Shown here: positions 40,829-47,534 of the stretch, piece after piece
Numbering within the stretch: the stretch's first letter is position 1
Layout: each line of letters starts with the position of its first letter
DNA from: Candidatus Shapirobacteria bacterium CG_4_10_14_0_8_um_filter_39_15
Lineage (GTDB): Bacteria; Patescibacteriota; Microgenomatia; UM-FILTER-39-15
DNA length: 57,713 nucleotides
Reading direction: 5' to 3'
Assembly: GCA_002784465.1 (NCBI GenBank)
Contig: PFLE01000011.1
Location: 67,966-125,678, forward strand
Notes under the pieces: generated by a model
What the model saw: the letters and a program-made list of their open reading frames with translations, nothing else
The model's database searches: none
Told to the model about the DNA's origin: nothing
Made by a program: the position numbers and the translations under genes

Positions 40829-41229
40829 TTAGATTCGAAACCCTTGGTTTGATAATTGGATTTAATAAAAGCATTCAGGGAGAAATTTAAATCTTCCAAA
40901 AGATTAGATATGGAACTATAATCTTTTTCCGTAATTAAATCGCGATTTTTAAGTAGTTCCAGCCAGTGCAGAGATTCCAAAAGAGAACCTCTGGCATTAT
41001 AGTAGAATTTAATGCGGTCAAGATAGTGAAATCTTCCATACCCTTCGGCAATGTTCGCCCCGATCGAATCAATCGCCCTTATAAATTGATCACCAATTGT
41101 TTTTTTAACCTGCCAAGTGAAATTTTTATATATCTCCCAAGATTTATTACTTATAATCAATGCTTTTTGATAAATTTTTAAATCTTTTAATAAAATATGA
41201 TCCATCTTTAATATCAAATATCTAGTATC
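40782..41229 (-). mobile_element. IVS-like cassette 2: four-helix-bundle gene between inverted heptamer arrays
   Basis: A perfect 20-bp inverted repeat, GATACTAGATATTTGATATT at 40782-40801 with its complement at 41210-41229, is embedded in five-unit heptamer arrays (40775-40809 and 41209-41243) and encloses only the gene at 40825-41205. The 448-bp length and layout match cassette 1, although the repeat unit is unrelated. The right array supplies the stop codon of the small membrane protein at 41236; the left array encodes the N-terminus of the GT39 gene at 40828. Confidence 0.65.
40825..41205 (-). CDS. Four-helix-bundle protein (23S rRNA intervening-sequence type, IVP)
   Basis: 126 residues from the ATG at 41205 (MDHILLKDLKIYQKAL); an upstream TTG at 41217 lies inside the repeat and is rejected. 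The core is WEIYKNF...DQFIRAIDSIGANIAEGYGRFHYLDRIKFYYNARGSLLESLHWLELL, a different subgroup from the protein at 32316-32705 (DSIGANIAEGYGR against SISSNIAEGFERS). It is therefore not a recent copy, although the cassette plan is the same. The stop TGA overlaps the start of the downstream GT39 gene, so expression is coupled. Molecular function is unknown. Confidence 0.9.
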   Translation of the reverse strand: MDHILLKDLKIYQKALIISNKSWEIYKNFTWQVKKTIGDQFIRAIDSIGANIAEGYGRFHYLDRIKFYYNARGSLLESLHWLELLKNRDLITEKDYSSISNLLEDLNFSLNAFIKSNYQTKGFESK

Positions 41230-41243
41230 TAGTATCTAATATC
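41209..41243. repeat. Heptamer array B3 (right arm of cassette 2)
   Basis: TAATATC, AAATATC, TAGTATC, TAGTATC, TAATATC: five units, inverted relative to 40775-40809. It starts four bases upstream of the four-helix-bundle ATG. Confidence 0.85.
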
Positions 41244-41550
41244 TGTTTTCTTTTACATATTCAATAATCATTTGTATCACTCCAACTACCAAAAACATAT
41301 AGGCCCAGATAGCCGATTTTTCAGCGACCAAATCCTTTTTGAAAATCAGCAAAAAGGGGCACATCGTCAAAAATATTAATGCCCCAGCAATGGAAACTCT
41401 CCCTTTAAATTTGTAACGATAAGCCAATATAGTCCATAAACCAATAAGAAATAAAATCAGTAAATCGGAAGTAAATCTAAAAACAAAAATATCAAAAAAA
41501 ATACCAATTCCGGCGATAATTAATATCAAAAAATTTTTAATGTTTTCCAT
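41236..41550 (-). CDS. Small hydrophobic membrane protein, function unknown
   Basis: 104 residues with about four membrane segments (NFLILIIAGIGIFFDIFVF, DLLILFLIGLWTILAY, IAGALIFLTMCPFLLIF, AIWAYMFLVVGVIQMII). No family is recognised. The C-terminus KENRY and its TAG stop are read from the right array of cassette 2, so the original end may have been lost. Its start ATG lies inside the tail of the remnant at 41537-41674 in another frame, the overlap expected of once-coupled genes. Confidence 0.65.
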   Translation of the reverse strand: MENIKNFLILIIAGIGIFFDIFVFRFTSDLLILFLIGLWTILAYRYKFKGRVSIAGALIFLTMCPFLLIFKKDLVAEKSAIWAYMFLVVGVIQMIIEYVKENRY

Positions 41551-41674
41551 TTTTGATTACTATCTTTCTCTTTATAAAACTATATTCTAAATATCCCAAA
41601 CATCCTAAAAAGGTAAACAAGGTAATTCCTAAACCAAGATAAAACAACCGCTGGGGCCATCCCAAGAATTTTTT
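41537..41674 (-). pseudogene. Remnant: C-terminal 45 codons of a paralogue of the 663-residue protein
   Basis: Read on the minus strand, WPQRLFYLGLGITLFTFLG and CLGYLEYSFIKRK closely match the C-terminus of the protein at 41975-43966 (WPQRLFYLGLFISGLTLF, SCLGYLGYDYIKRR). An in-frame TGA at 41675-41677 cuts off any upstream part. This looks like the tail of a tandem duplicate whose body was deleted, perhaps when the GIY-YIG cassette entered. It ends in a TAA overlapping the next gene start. Confidence 0.75.
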
Positions 41675-41700
41675 TCAAAAATTCAGGGATGAATAGCCCC
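41653..41700. repeat. Imperfect hairpin between the remnant and the GIY-YIG gene
   Basis: GGGGCCATCCC...GAATTTTTT pairs with AAAAATTC...GGGAT...GCCCC. Three paired blocks are separated by small bulges. It is adjacent to the GIY-YIG cassette and overlaps the 5' end of the remnant. Confidence 0.55.
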
Positions 41701-41701
41701 C

Positions 41702-41984
41702 AAATTCATAAATTTTGGTAAAAATTTTCCAATCTTTTGTTAATAAATTTGTATCCCCATTGTCCCTTAAGATACTTCTCACGTCTTTTAGCGTCTTTCT
41801 TATCCAAACAAGCTTCGTAGTAAATCAACTTCAAGGGTATTCTGTGCCTTGTGGAAACGACTAATTTTCCACTATGCTCTTCTATCCTTCTCCTTAAATT
41901 ATCTGTATAGCCGATATATCTTTTGTTATCTTTCTCGCTCAATAAAATATAAACGTAATAAAACATCTTAAAATTTATGAATTT
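41702..41984 (-). mobile_element. Compact GIY-YIG cassette bounded by perfect 15-bp inverted repeats
   Basis: AAATTCATAAATTTT at 41702-41716 and its exact complement at 41970-41984 enclose a single 86-residue GIY-YIG gene. The repeat lies three bases before the ATG, and the gene's TGA stop is inside the opposite repeat, so the gene fills the 283-bp unit. The outer repeat also supplies the last codon and stop of the protein at 41975. The insertion point is between that gene and a remnant of its duplicate. Confidence 0.6.
41706..41966 (-). CDS. GIY-YIG domain endonuclease-like protein
   Basis: 86 residues, a single URI/GIY-YIG domain. Motifs are YVYIL at 4-8, YIGYTDNLRRRIEEHSG (conserved Tyr and Arg), PLKLIYYEACLDKKDAKRREKYLKG with the catalytic Glu near the end, and a terminal basic helix. 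Stand-alone proteins of this type (UPF0213/YhbQ-like) are common in CPR genomes with unknown substrates. Homing endonucleases also use this fold, which fits the inverted-repeat cassette in which it lies. Confidence 0.88.
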   Translation of the reverse strand: MFYYVYILLSEKDNKRYIGYTDNLRRRIEEHSGKLVVSTRHRIPLKLIYYEACLDKKDAKRREKYLKGQWGYKFINKRLENFYQNL

Positions 41985-43966
41985 CTTGCGACTTTTCTTC
42001 TCTTAATGTAATCATAACCTAAATACCCTAAACAGGAAAATAACGTCAAGCCACTAATAAATAAACCTAAATAGAAAAGTCGCTGGGGCCAAAATTCAAT
42101 GATAATCTCGTAATCTCTCTTACCACCAGCATCTTCGGGAGTAATATACCAAGAATTCGCGTATCCATTAACCAATAGGTGTCGATCTTCGGAAATTGCC
42201 TTCTTTCCCCAAGTTTCAAAGGTTGCTTTTTCTATAAATATATTTCGGTGAGTCCCTTCTTTAACTTCTCCATCAAAATAGCTCGCCACCGTCTCTCCAT
42301 AATTCTTTAATTCGTCATTTTTTAATCCGTTAATTTCGGAATCTGTTAATCCGTTAATATACAACTTCCATCCTTGATGAAAACTTTCGGAAAATACTAA
42401 GGTATAAGGGTCAACTGCACCCTCTATCTTAACCCGATATTTCGTCGGATTAATTCTAACAAATGTAATTTTTGGTACTACCTTGTCATAATTCGTTAAT
42501 CCGTTAATCTCTTTAATTTCTTTAATAGATTTGAGTATAATCTCCAGTTGATAAATTCTTTCAATCTTTAAGTTTTTAAATTCTACCTTACCGGAATTAT
42601 TGGAATTGGCAGGGGTATAAAAATAAATTTCTGCACCTAAAGTATTTTTGTCGGCTCTTAATATAACGTTAAACGTTTGCCATTCATCGTTTTTACCGTT
42701 TATCAATATTCTACTCAACACTTTCTCTTTTTTGATTACATCGTTTTCTTCTTTACGTTCGATCTTACTCTCCATGATTCCCACGCCTAAATGACTCTCT
42801 TTTACGGTATAGTCAAAACTCAAAGAATAAAGATTATTTGATTGCCAATTATTTATTTCTTGAAAAACAAGATTTTTGACATCTGGGAAAGGGTTCTGGG
42901 TAAATTCCACTCCTCCTTCTTTAACTTTTGTTTCCTCAAATTTCCGCCAATTTGTACCCACCAAATTATCCGATTCCGGCAAATTCAAAACTAATTGATC
43001 ATTACCTTCTTTAAATTCCCTTTCTCCCAGCTTTATCCAACCCCCATTTGTTTCAATTTTATCTCTGTTAATTTCTAGAGTATTTCCATTCATTCCTAAA
43101 TTCATTAACCCATCAATATTGCCAATAAACATTGAATAAGTCCCTTTCTTTGGTATTTTAAAACTATACTCTAAATTCCTTAAATCAAACGGTTCCAGTG
43201 CCTTGATTTCCCCATCCAATACCTCAAAAACTCTTTCCCAATCATTCTCGCTGGGTACGCCTTCAAATTTATCTTGATATATCTCTTCAATTTTTTCTTT
43301 ATGCCTCTCCCAATAAGCTCTTAATTTTATGGTCGACAAATCTCTCAACGCTTTAACCTTTGGCTTATCCAAATCCGTTAATTTCTCAATTTCTTTTACT
43401 GTTTCTTCCATCTTCTTTTGATAAATATCCAATATCCAATATTTAATATCTTTTTCTTTTCCCCATTTTTCGTATTCCGTTATTCTTTTTGAAGCAAAGT
43501 AAAGTTTTTTATCAATCAATTTTCCCGGATCTTTTCTTACCTTCCATTCCTCATATTTCTCTTTCAATCCCGCTAGTTTCCACCAAAAACTTCCCTGACT
43601 ATGCTTAACGTAAGGAAAAAACACGCTGTTTTTTAAGCTTTCCCTTTTCTCAATATCCAATATCAAATATCCAATATCCTTTTTTTCTCCTTTAATAAAA
43701 AATTCATCCGCCCTGTCTTTTAATCCATTAATTCTTGAATCTGTTAATCCGTTAATCGTGTCTAAATATATCCCCGATCTAATTTTGTAATCTTCAAACC
43801 CCAAAATATCAAGCAAATTTTTAGTATCTAAATTTGTATTAATTATGTTTTGAGGAATATAAAATAGAGGCAAGAAATAATCAGTAATCGCCTGCGCTCG
43901 TGAGTTAAAGAAAAAAAATGTAAAGAAAAAGAAGAAGATTATTGCAATTCTAAATATATTTCTCAT
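41975..43966 (-). CDS. Secreted, C-terminally anchored glycan-operon protein with five repeat insertions
   Basis: 663 residues: a signal peptide (IFRIAIIFFFFFTFFFFNSRAQA), a long outer region, and one C-terminal membrane segment (LFYLGLFISGLTLFSCLGYLGYDYI). VFSESFHQGWKLYING near residue 530 is like the last outer domain of YfhO-type glycosyltransferases, and FDYTVKESHLG...VEFKNLKIERI looks like a jelly-roll binding domain. No enzyme motif is evident. Five short arrays are read in frame: INGLTDSRINGLKD (71-84), DIGYLILDI (97-105), DIKYWILDI (about 173-181), IKEIKEINGLTN (about 480-492) and INGLTDSEINGLKN (about 538-552). Its stop lies in the GIY-YIG cassette repeat. Confidence 0.72.
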   Translation of the reverse strand: MRNIFRIAIIFFFFFTFFFFNSRAQAITDYFLPLFYIPQNIINTNLDTKNLLDILGFEDYKIRSGIYLDTINGLTDSRINGLKDRADEFFIKGEKKDIGYLILDIEKRESLKNSVFFPYVKHSQGSFWWKLAGLKEKYEEWKVRKDPGKLIDKKLYFASKRITEYEKWGKEKDIKYWILDIYQKKMEETVKEIEKLTDLDKPKVKALRDLSTIKLRAYWERHKEKIEEIYQDKFEGVPSENDWERVFEVLDGEIKALEPFDLRNLEYSFKIPKKGTYSMFIGNIDGLMNLGMNGNTLEINRDKIETNGGWIKLGEREFKEGNDQLVLNLPESDNLVGTNWRKFEETKVKEGGVEFTQNPFPDVKNLVFQEINNWQSNNLYSLSFDYTVKESHLGVGIMESKIERKEENDVIKKEKVLSRILINGKNDEWQTFNVILRADKNTLGAEIYFYTPANSNNSGKVEFKNLKIERIYQLEIILKSIKEIKEINGLTNYDKVVPKITFVRINPTKYRVKIEGAVDPYTLVFSESFHQGWKLYINGLTDSEINGLKNDELKNYGETVASYFDGEVKEGTHRNIFIEKATFETWGKKAISEDRHLLVNGYANSWYITPEDAGGKRDYEIIIEFWPQRLFYLGLFISGLTLFSCLGYLGYDYIKRRKVARNS
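42301..42360. repeat. Octamer array A4 in frame
   Basis: Units AATTCTTT, AATTCGTC, ATTTTTT, AATCCGTT, AATTTCGG, AATCTGTT, AATCCGTT. The 8-bp period gives an 8-residue peptide period (INGLTDSE, INGLKNDE). Confidence 0.8.
42490..42531. repeat. Octamer array A5 in frame
   Basis: AATTCGTT, AATCCGTT, AATCTCTTT, AATTTCTTT, read as IKEIKEINGLTN. Confidence 0.7.
43423..43450. repeat. Heptamer array B4 in frame
   Basis: AAATATC, CAATATC, CAATATT, TAATATC: four units, read as DIKYWILDI. Confidence 0.8.
43651..43678. repeat. Heptamer array B5 in frame
   Basis: CAATATC, CAATATC, AAATATC, CAATATC: four units, read as DIGYLILDI. Confidence 0.8.
43722..43761. repeat. Octamer array A6 in frame
   Basis: AATCCATT, AATTCTTG, AATCTGTT, AATCCGTT, AATCGTGT: five perfect-length units, read as INGLTDSRINGL. 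Confidence 0.8.
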
Positions 43967-45177
43967 TTAGACGATTTCTTTAGAAATTGCTCGGTAATTT
44001 TTACCAAATAATCAATATGCTCATCAGTAATGTCCTGATGCACACCAATATGCAAACCATTATAGCCAATATATTCCGCATTTGAGAATTGACCTAGACG
44101 ATATCCTAAATATTTAAAACCCGGACATTGAGTGGGCATCGCCCAAAACAAATTTCTGGTTTCAATTCCGTTTTCTTCTAGATAATGAACAAATTGATCG
44201 CGGGAAAAGGGTGTCTTTTCTTTTAAAATAATAGGGAACGCATGCGGACCGATTTTTTCATTTTTTTCCTCTTTAATGGTATAAAAATAATCATCAAACT
44301 TTTCAAATCTTTTTATCATTGTTAAAAGATTTTTTCTTCTTTTAGCTAATATTTGTTCATAAATGCCTAAATTCCCCAACCCAACTGCCGCTTCTAATTC
44401 ATTCATTTTACTGGAATATCCAATCCTCTCGAACACAAATCTTATGTCTACGTTTTTACCATACTGAAATCTTTTAGTGCAATATCCGGAAGTGGTATTT
44501 AAAATACATAATTCACACTTACACCCGCGTCCGTGACACCGCAATGACCGCATTATATCGGCAAATTCCAAATTATTTGTTACCACTATCCCCCCCTCTA
44601 CTGTCGAAATAATATGAGCTAAGTAAAGACTGTAAGCACCCATATCACCAAGCGTTCCTACTTTTTTGCCCTTATATTCCGCCCCATGAGCCTCCGCCGC
44701 ATCTTCTATAACATATAATTTATGTTTCTTGGCAATCGCGTTTATCGCGTCCATATCCGCTGGCTTTCCCATCAAATGAACCGGCATAATCGCTCTCGTC
44801 TTCTTTGTAATTACTCGCTCTATTTTTGTAGAATCAATATTTAAAGTATTTCTATCGATATCTACAAATACCGGTTTAAAACCGGCGTGAATAACCGCGT
44901 TTCCCGTAGCCACAAACGACAATGCCGGTACGATAATTTCATCACCTCTCTTTGCCCCAAAATCATATAAAACCGCCATCGCGATAATATCTGCATCCGT
45001 ACCGCTACTGACTGCAACCGCCTTTTTGGCTCCTGCTAAATTGGCAAATTGTCTCTCAAATTCCCTTACCATTTTACCTTGAGAAACTCTTCCTGAATCG
45101 AGAGCTTCATTTACCAGTTTTTTCGCGTTTTGAGTAATAGATATCGTTCCAAAGGGAATTTTTAATTTATCTATCAT
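43963..45177 (-). CDS. DegT/RfbH-like PLP/PMP enzyme with His replacing the PLP lysine (putative sugar 3-dehydratase)
   Basis: 404 residues, fold-type I (DegT/DnrJ/EryC1/StrS). SSGTDADIIA (58-67) and EDAAEAHGA (158-166) bind the cofactor. Where aminotransferases have the Schiff-base Lys, this protein reads SLYLAHIISTVEGG with His188. That substitution marks the sugar 3-dehydratases ColD and RfbH (E1). Downstream, C214, C219, C221, C224 and C233 in RCHGRGCKCELC...GYC recall the iron-sulfur cysteines of RfbH. It probably removes the C3 hydroxyl from a 4-keto sugar. AAGGAG precedes the start. The substrate, perhaps a GDP-heptose derivative, is inferred from neighbours. Confidence 0.82.
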   Translation of the reverse strand: MIDKLKIPFGTISITQNAKKLVNEALDSGRVSQGKMVREFERQFANLAGAKKAVAVSSGTDADIIAMAVLYDFGAKRGDEIIVPALSFVATGNAVIHAGFKPVFVDIDRNTLNIDSTKIERVITKKTRAIMPVHLMGKPADMDAINAIAKKHKLYVIEDAAEAHGAEYKGKKVGTLGDMGAYSLYLAHIISTVEGGIVVTNNLEFADIMRSLRCHGRGCKCELCILNTTSGYCTKRFQYGKNVDIRFVFERIGYSSKMNELEAAVGLGNLGIYEQILAKRRKNLLTMIKRFEKFDDYFYTIKEEKNEKIGPHAFPIILKEKTPFSRDQFVHYLEENGIETRNLFWAMPTQCPGFKYLGYRLGQFSNAEYIGYNGLHIGVHQDITDEHIDYLVKITEQFLKKSSK

Positions 45178-45196
45178 ATTATTTCTCCTTATTTTA

Positions 45197-46483
45197 CTAT
45201 TTATTATAATTTAATACGAATTTAATTGCCGAAGGTAAGTCTTTAAAAACAAAATCAGCATACTGATTCTTTTCCATTTTCGGATTTAAATAAACCGTTC
45301 TACAACCGGCATTCTTTCCGGCAATAAGATCTCTTTCGTCATCACCAATCTTCCATGATTCTTTTAAGTCAATATTAAAATCTCTCGCCGCCTGCAAAAA
45401 CATTCCGATTTTCGGTTTCCGACAATCGCACTCAATTTTTAGTTCCTTAATTTCTCCTTTAAAACCGCCTTGAGGATGATGAGGACAATAGTAGACTCCG
45501 TCCAAATAAGATTGATTTTTACCTAACAAGGTATCCATTTTCTTATGAATTTCCCGCAATTCTTTTTCCGACAAAAAACCTTTCGCAATCATCGGCTGAT
45601 TAGTAATAACGATAGATAAATATTCACTTTTATTTATCTTGTTAATTGCTTCAGAACAACCATCCGTCAGCTTAAAATCATCAATTTTACTAAGATTATC
45701 AACATACTTGTTAATTACGCCGTCTCTGTCCAGAAAAATTGCTCTTCTTTTATTTTTCTTGTTTAATCTGGCTACCTTTCCAGACACGTAATCTTTCTTT
45801 ACTCTTCTAAGCCTATCCGGAGTACCCATATCTCTTATGTATTCCGAACTTCTATACCCCGCTACAAACTCACCCTTACTCAAAAGCATAGGTAAGATGT
45901 TTTTTTCAAAAGTACTGAACTGTCCCGAAGGAATATATTTGAATATTTGCCCGGATAAAATATAAATTGAAGCTATCGCCAGGTTGCTATAATAAAATCC
46001 CTCCGGGTGAGGTTTTGGATGAAAGGCGATAATCCTTTGGTCAGAATCCATTTCAACCAGATCGCTGTCATATGGATGATTGTTTGGATGAACAACCAGT
46101 GTCGCTATCGACTTCTTTTTTTGGTCTTCCTCAATAATCTTTCCTAAATCAACATTAAGGATAACATCACCTGAAAATACCATAAATCTTTCTTCCTGAC
46201 CGATAAGATTTTTTACTAATCTCAAACAGCCACCAGTCCCCATCGGGTATGGTTCAATCAGGTGAGTAATCTTTACTCCAAATTTTTCTCCGTCGCCAAA
46301 ATAATCATAAATTACATTTGCAAGATAACCGGTTAACAAAAATATCTCTGTAATGCCGTACCTTCTGACTAAATCAATCTGATGTTCTAAAATCGGCTTC
46401 CCCCCAATCTTAACCATCGGTTTTGGAATTGTTGAGAGATTTAGTCTGATTCCTTTTCCACCCGCGAGTATAATTAATTTCAT
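45197..46483 (-). CDS. Fusion of heptose-1-P guanylyltransferase (HddC-like) and heptose bisphosphate phosphatase (GmhB-like)
   Basis: 428 residues, two enzymes in one chain. Residues 1 to about 235 are an NTP-transferase: LAGGKGIRLNLSTIPKPMVKIGGKPILEHQ, PMGTGGCLRL and FSGDVILNVD. Residues about 246-428 are a HAD phosphatase of the HisB/GmhB type: FLDRDGVINKY (Asp252, Asp254), TNQPMIAKG, the zinc loop CPHHPQGG...CDCRKP and GDDERDLIAGKNAG. Together they would dephosphorylate heptose-1,7-bisphosphate and then make the NDP-heptose. The kinase HddA is the next gene upstream and the isomerase GmhA is at 51757. Confidence 0.9.
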   Translation of the reverse strand: MKLIILAGGKGIRLNLSTIPKPMVKIGGKPILEHQIDLVRRYGITEIFLLTGYLANVIYDYFGDGEKFGVKITHLIEPYPMGTGGCLRLVKNLIGQEERFMVFSGDVILNVDLGKIIEEDQKKKSIATLVVHPNNHPYDSDLVEMDSDQRIIAFHPKPHPEGFYYSNLAIASIYILSGQIFKYIPSGQFSTFEKNILPMLLSKGEFVAGYRSSEYIRDMGTPDRLRRVKKDYVSGKVARLNKKNKRRAIFLDRDGVINKYVDNLSKIDDFKLTDGCSEAINKINKSEYLSIVITNQPMIAKGFLSEKELREIHKKMDTLLGKNQSYLDGVYYCPHHPQGGFKGEIKELKIECDCRKPKIGMFLQAARDFNIDLKESWKIGDDERDLIAGKNAGCRTVYLNPKMEKNQYADFVFKDLPSAIKFVLNYNK

Positions 46484-46496
46484 CTTATTAATTAAT

Positions 46497-47525
46497 TTAT
46501 GTTATTTGCTCTAAGACAGGTCCCCTTCCAATCTTAACAGAAGATGAACTATTAAAAATAATTGTGCTTCCGGAATTCTCAAATTTAAAGGGGACATGCA
46601 ATAGCTTTTTCAATTTTTCTTTTATATTCGGCTGGTCTTCAGGTTTAGCAAAAAAGAGAACAAAACCCCCACCACCGGCACCTAAAATTTTTCCTCCTAA
46701 TGCTCCCTCTCGACAAGCAGTCTCGTATATATTGTCAATCTCGGGAGTCGAAATCTTTTCCGAAAGGCTGCGTTTTAATTTCCACGCTTCGTCCAATAAA
46801 GTACCAAACTCTTCAATATTTTTACCTTCAATAAGTATTTTCACTCCTTCATCAACCATATTTTTCATCTCACATAATTCCCCTCTTTTTTTAGGGGTAT
46901 TCTCTACCTGCTTTTTGGCAATATTTGATGCGGTTCTGGAAATTCCGGTGAAAAATAATAATAAATGACTTTGCAGCATCTCCAATCTTTCTGGCTGTAA
47001 AATAACCGGTTGAATTTTGATTTCGTCATCTCCATTAAAGCTTATTTTGTTAAAACCGCCAAAAGAAGCCAAAACTTGGTCTTGAGATCCCACGTTTTCC
47101 TTGAGAATATCCCGTTCGATATGGATCGCATCCGTCGCTAAATTAAGTTTTGCCAATGAAATTCCTTTCAGGGCATAAAGGGCGTTTAGTAAACCAACTG
47201 TAAAAGAAGAACTGGTACCCAATCCGGATCGGGCAGGAAGATCACCATCGTGGTGGATTTCCAGGCCTTCAGTTATTTTTAAATATTCAAGGGTTGCCCT
47301 AACCGCCGGATGTTCGATTTCAGAAATTTCTTTAACACTCTCCACCTTTGACCAAACAATCCTGTGTTTATGCTCAAAAAATGGCGGTAGATATCGACAT
47401 GTCAGGTAGCAATATTTATCAATCGTCGTTGCCAAAACCGCCCCACCATTTTCCCGATACCAAACCGGGTAATCCGTTCCGCCGCCAAAAAATGAAATAC
47501 GATAAGGTGTTCTGCTAATAATCAT
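46497..47525 (-). CDS. hddA: D-glycero-alpha-D-manno-heptose-7-phosphate kinase (GHMP family)
   Basis: 342 residues. N-terminal substrate motif RTPYRISFFGGGTDYPVWYRENGG; the GHMP ATP loop is DLPARSGLGTSSSFTVGLLNALYAL; the third motif is GGKILGAGGGGFVLFFA. The wording FFGGGTDYP is diagnostic for the HddA/FucK-type sugar-1-kinases, and the adjoining GmhA and HddC-GmhB genes fix the heptose pathway. It phosphorylates C1 of heptose-7-phosphate in the cytoplasm. FucK-like or galactokinase function is less likely. Confidence 0.88.
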   Translation of the reverse strand: MIISRTPYRISFFGGGTDYPVWYRENGGAVLATTIDKYCYLTCRYLPPFFEHKHRIVWSKVESVKEISEIEHPAVRATLEYLKITEGLEIHHDGDLPARSGLGTSSSFTVGLLNALYALKGISLAKLNLATDAIHIERDILKENVGSQDQVLASFGGFNKISFNGDDEIKIQPVILQPERLEMLQSHLLLFFTGISRTASNIAKKQVENTPKKRGELCEMKNMVDEGVKILIEGKNIEEFGTLLDEAWKLKRSLSEKISTPEIDNIYETACREGALGGKILGAGGGGFVLFFAKPEDQPNIKEKLKKLLHVPFKFENSGSTIIFNSSSSVKIGRGPVLEQIT

Positions 47526-47534
47526 AAAGATCTT

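Noticed and set aside
32316-41205. Diversity-generating retroelement, because four-helix-bundle proteins resemble Avd
   Set aside because: No reverse transcriptase, no template or variable repeat pair and no C-type lectin target gene was found.
32264-41243. CRISPR arrays, because of the short regular repeats
   Set aside because: Units are 7-8 bp, contiguous and without unique spacers; no cas gene is in the window.
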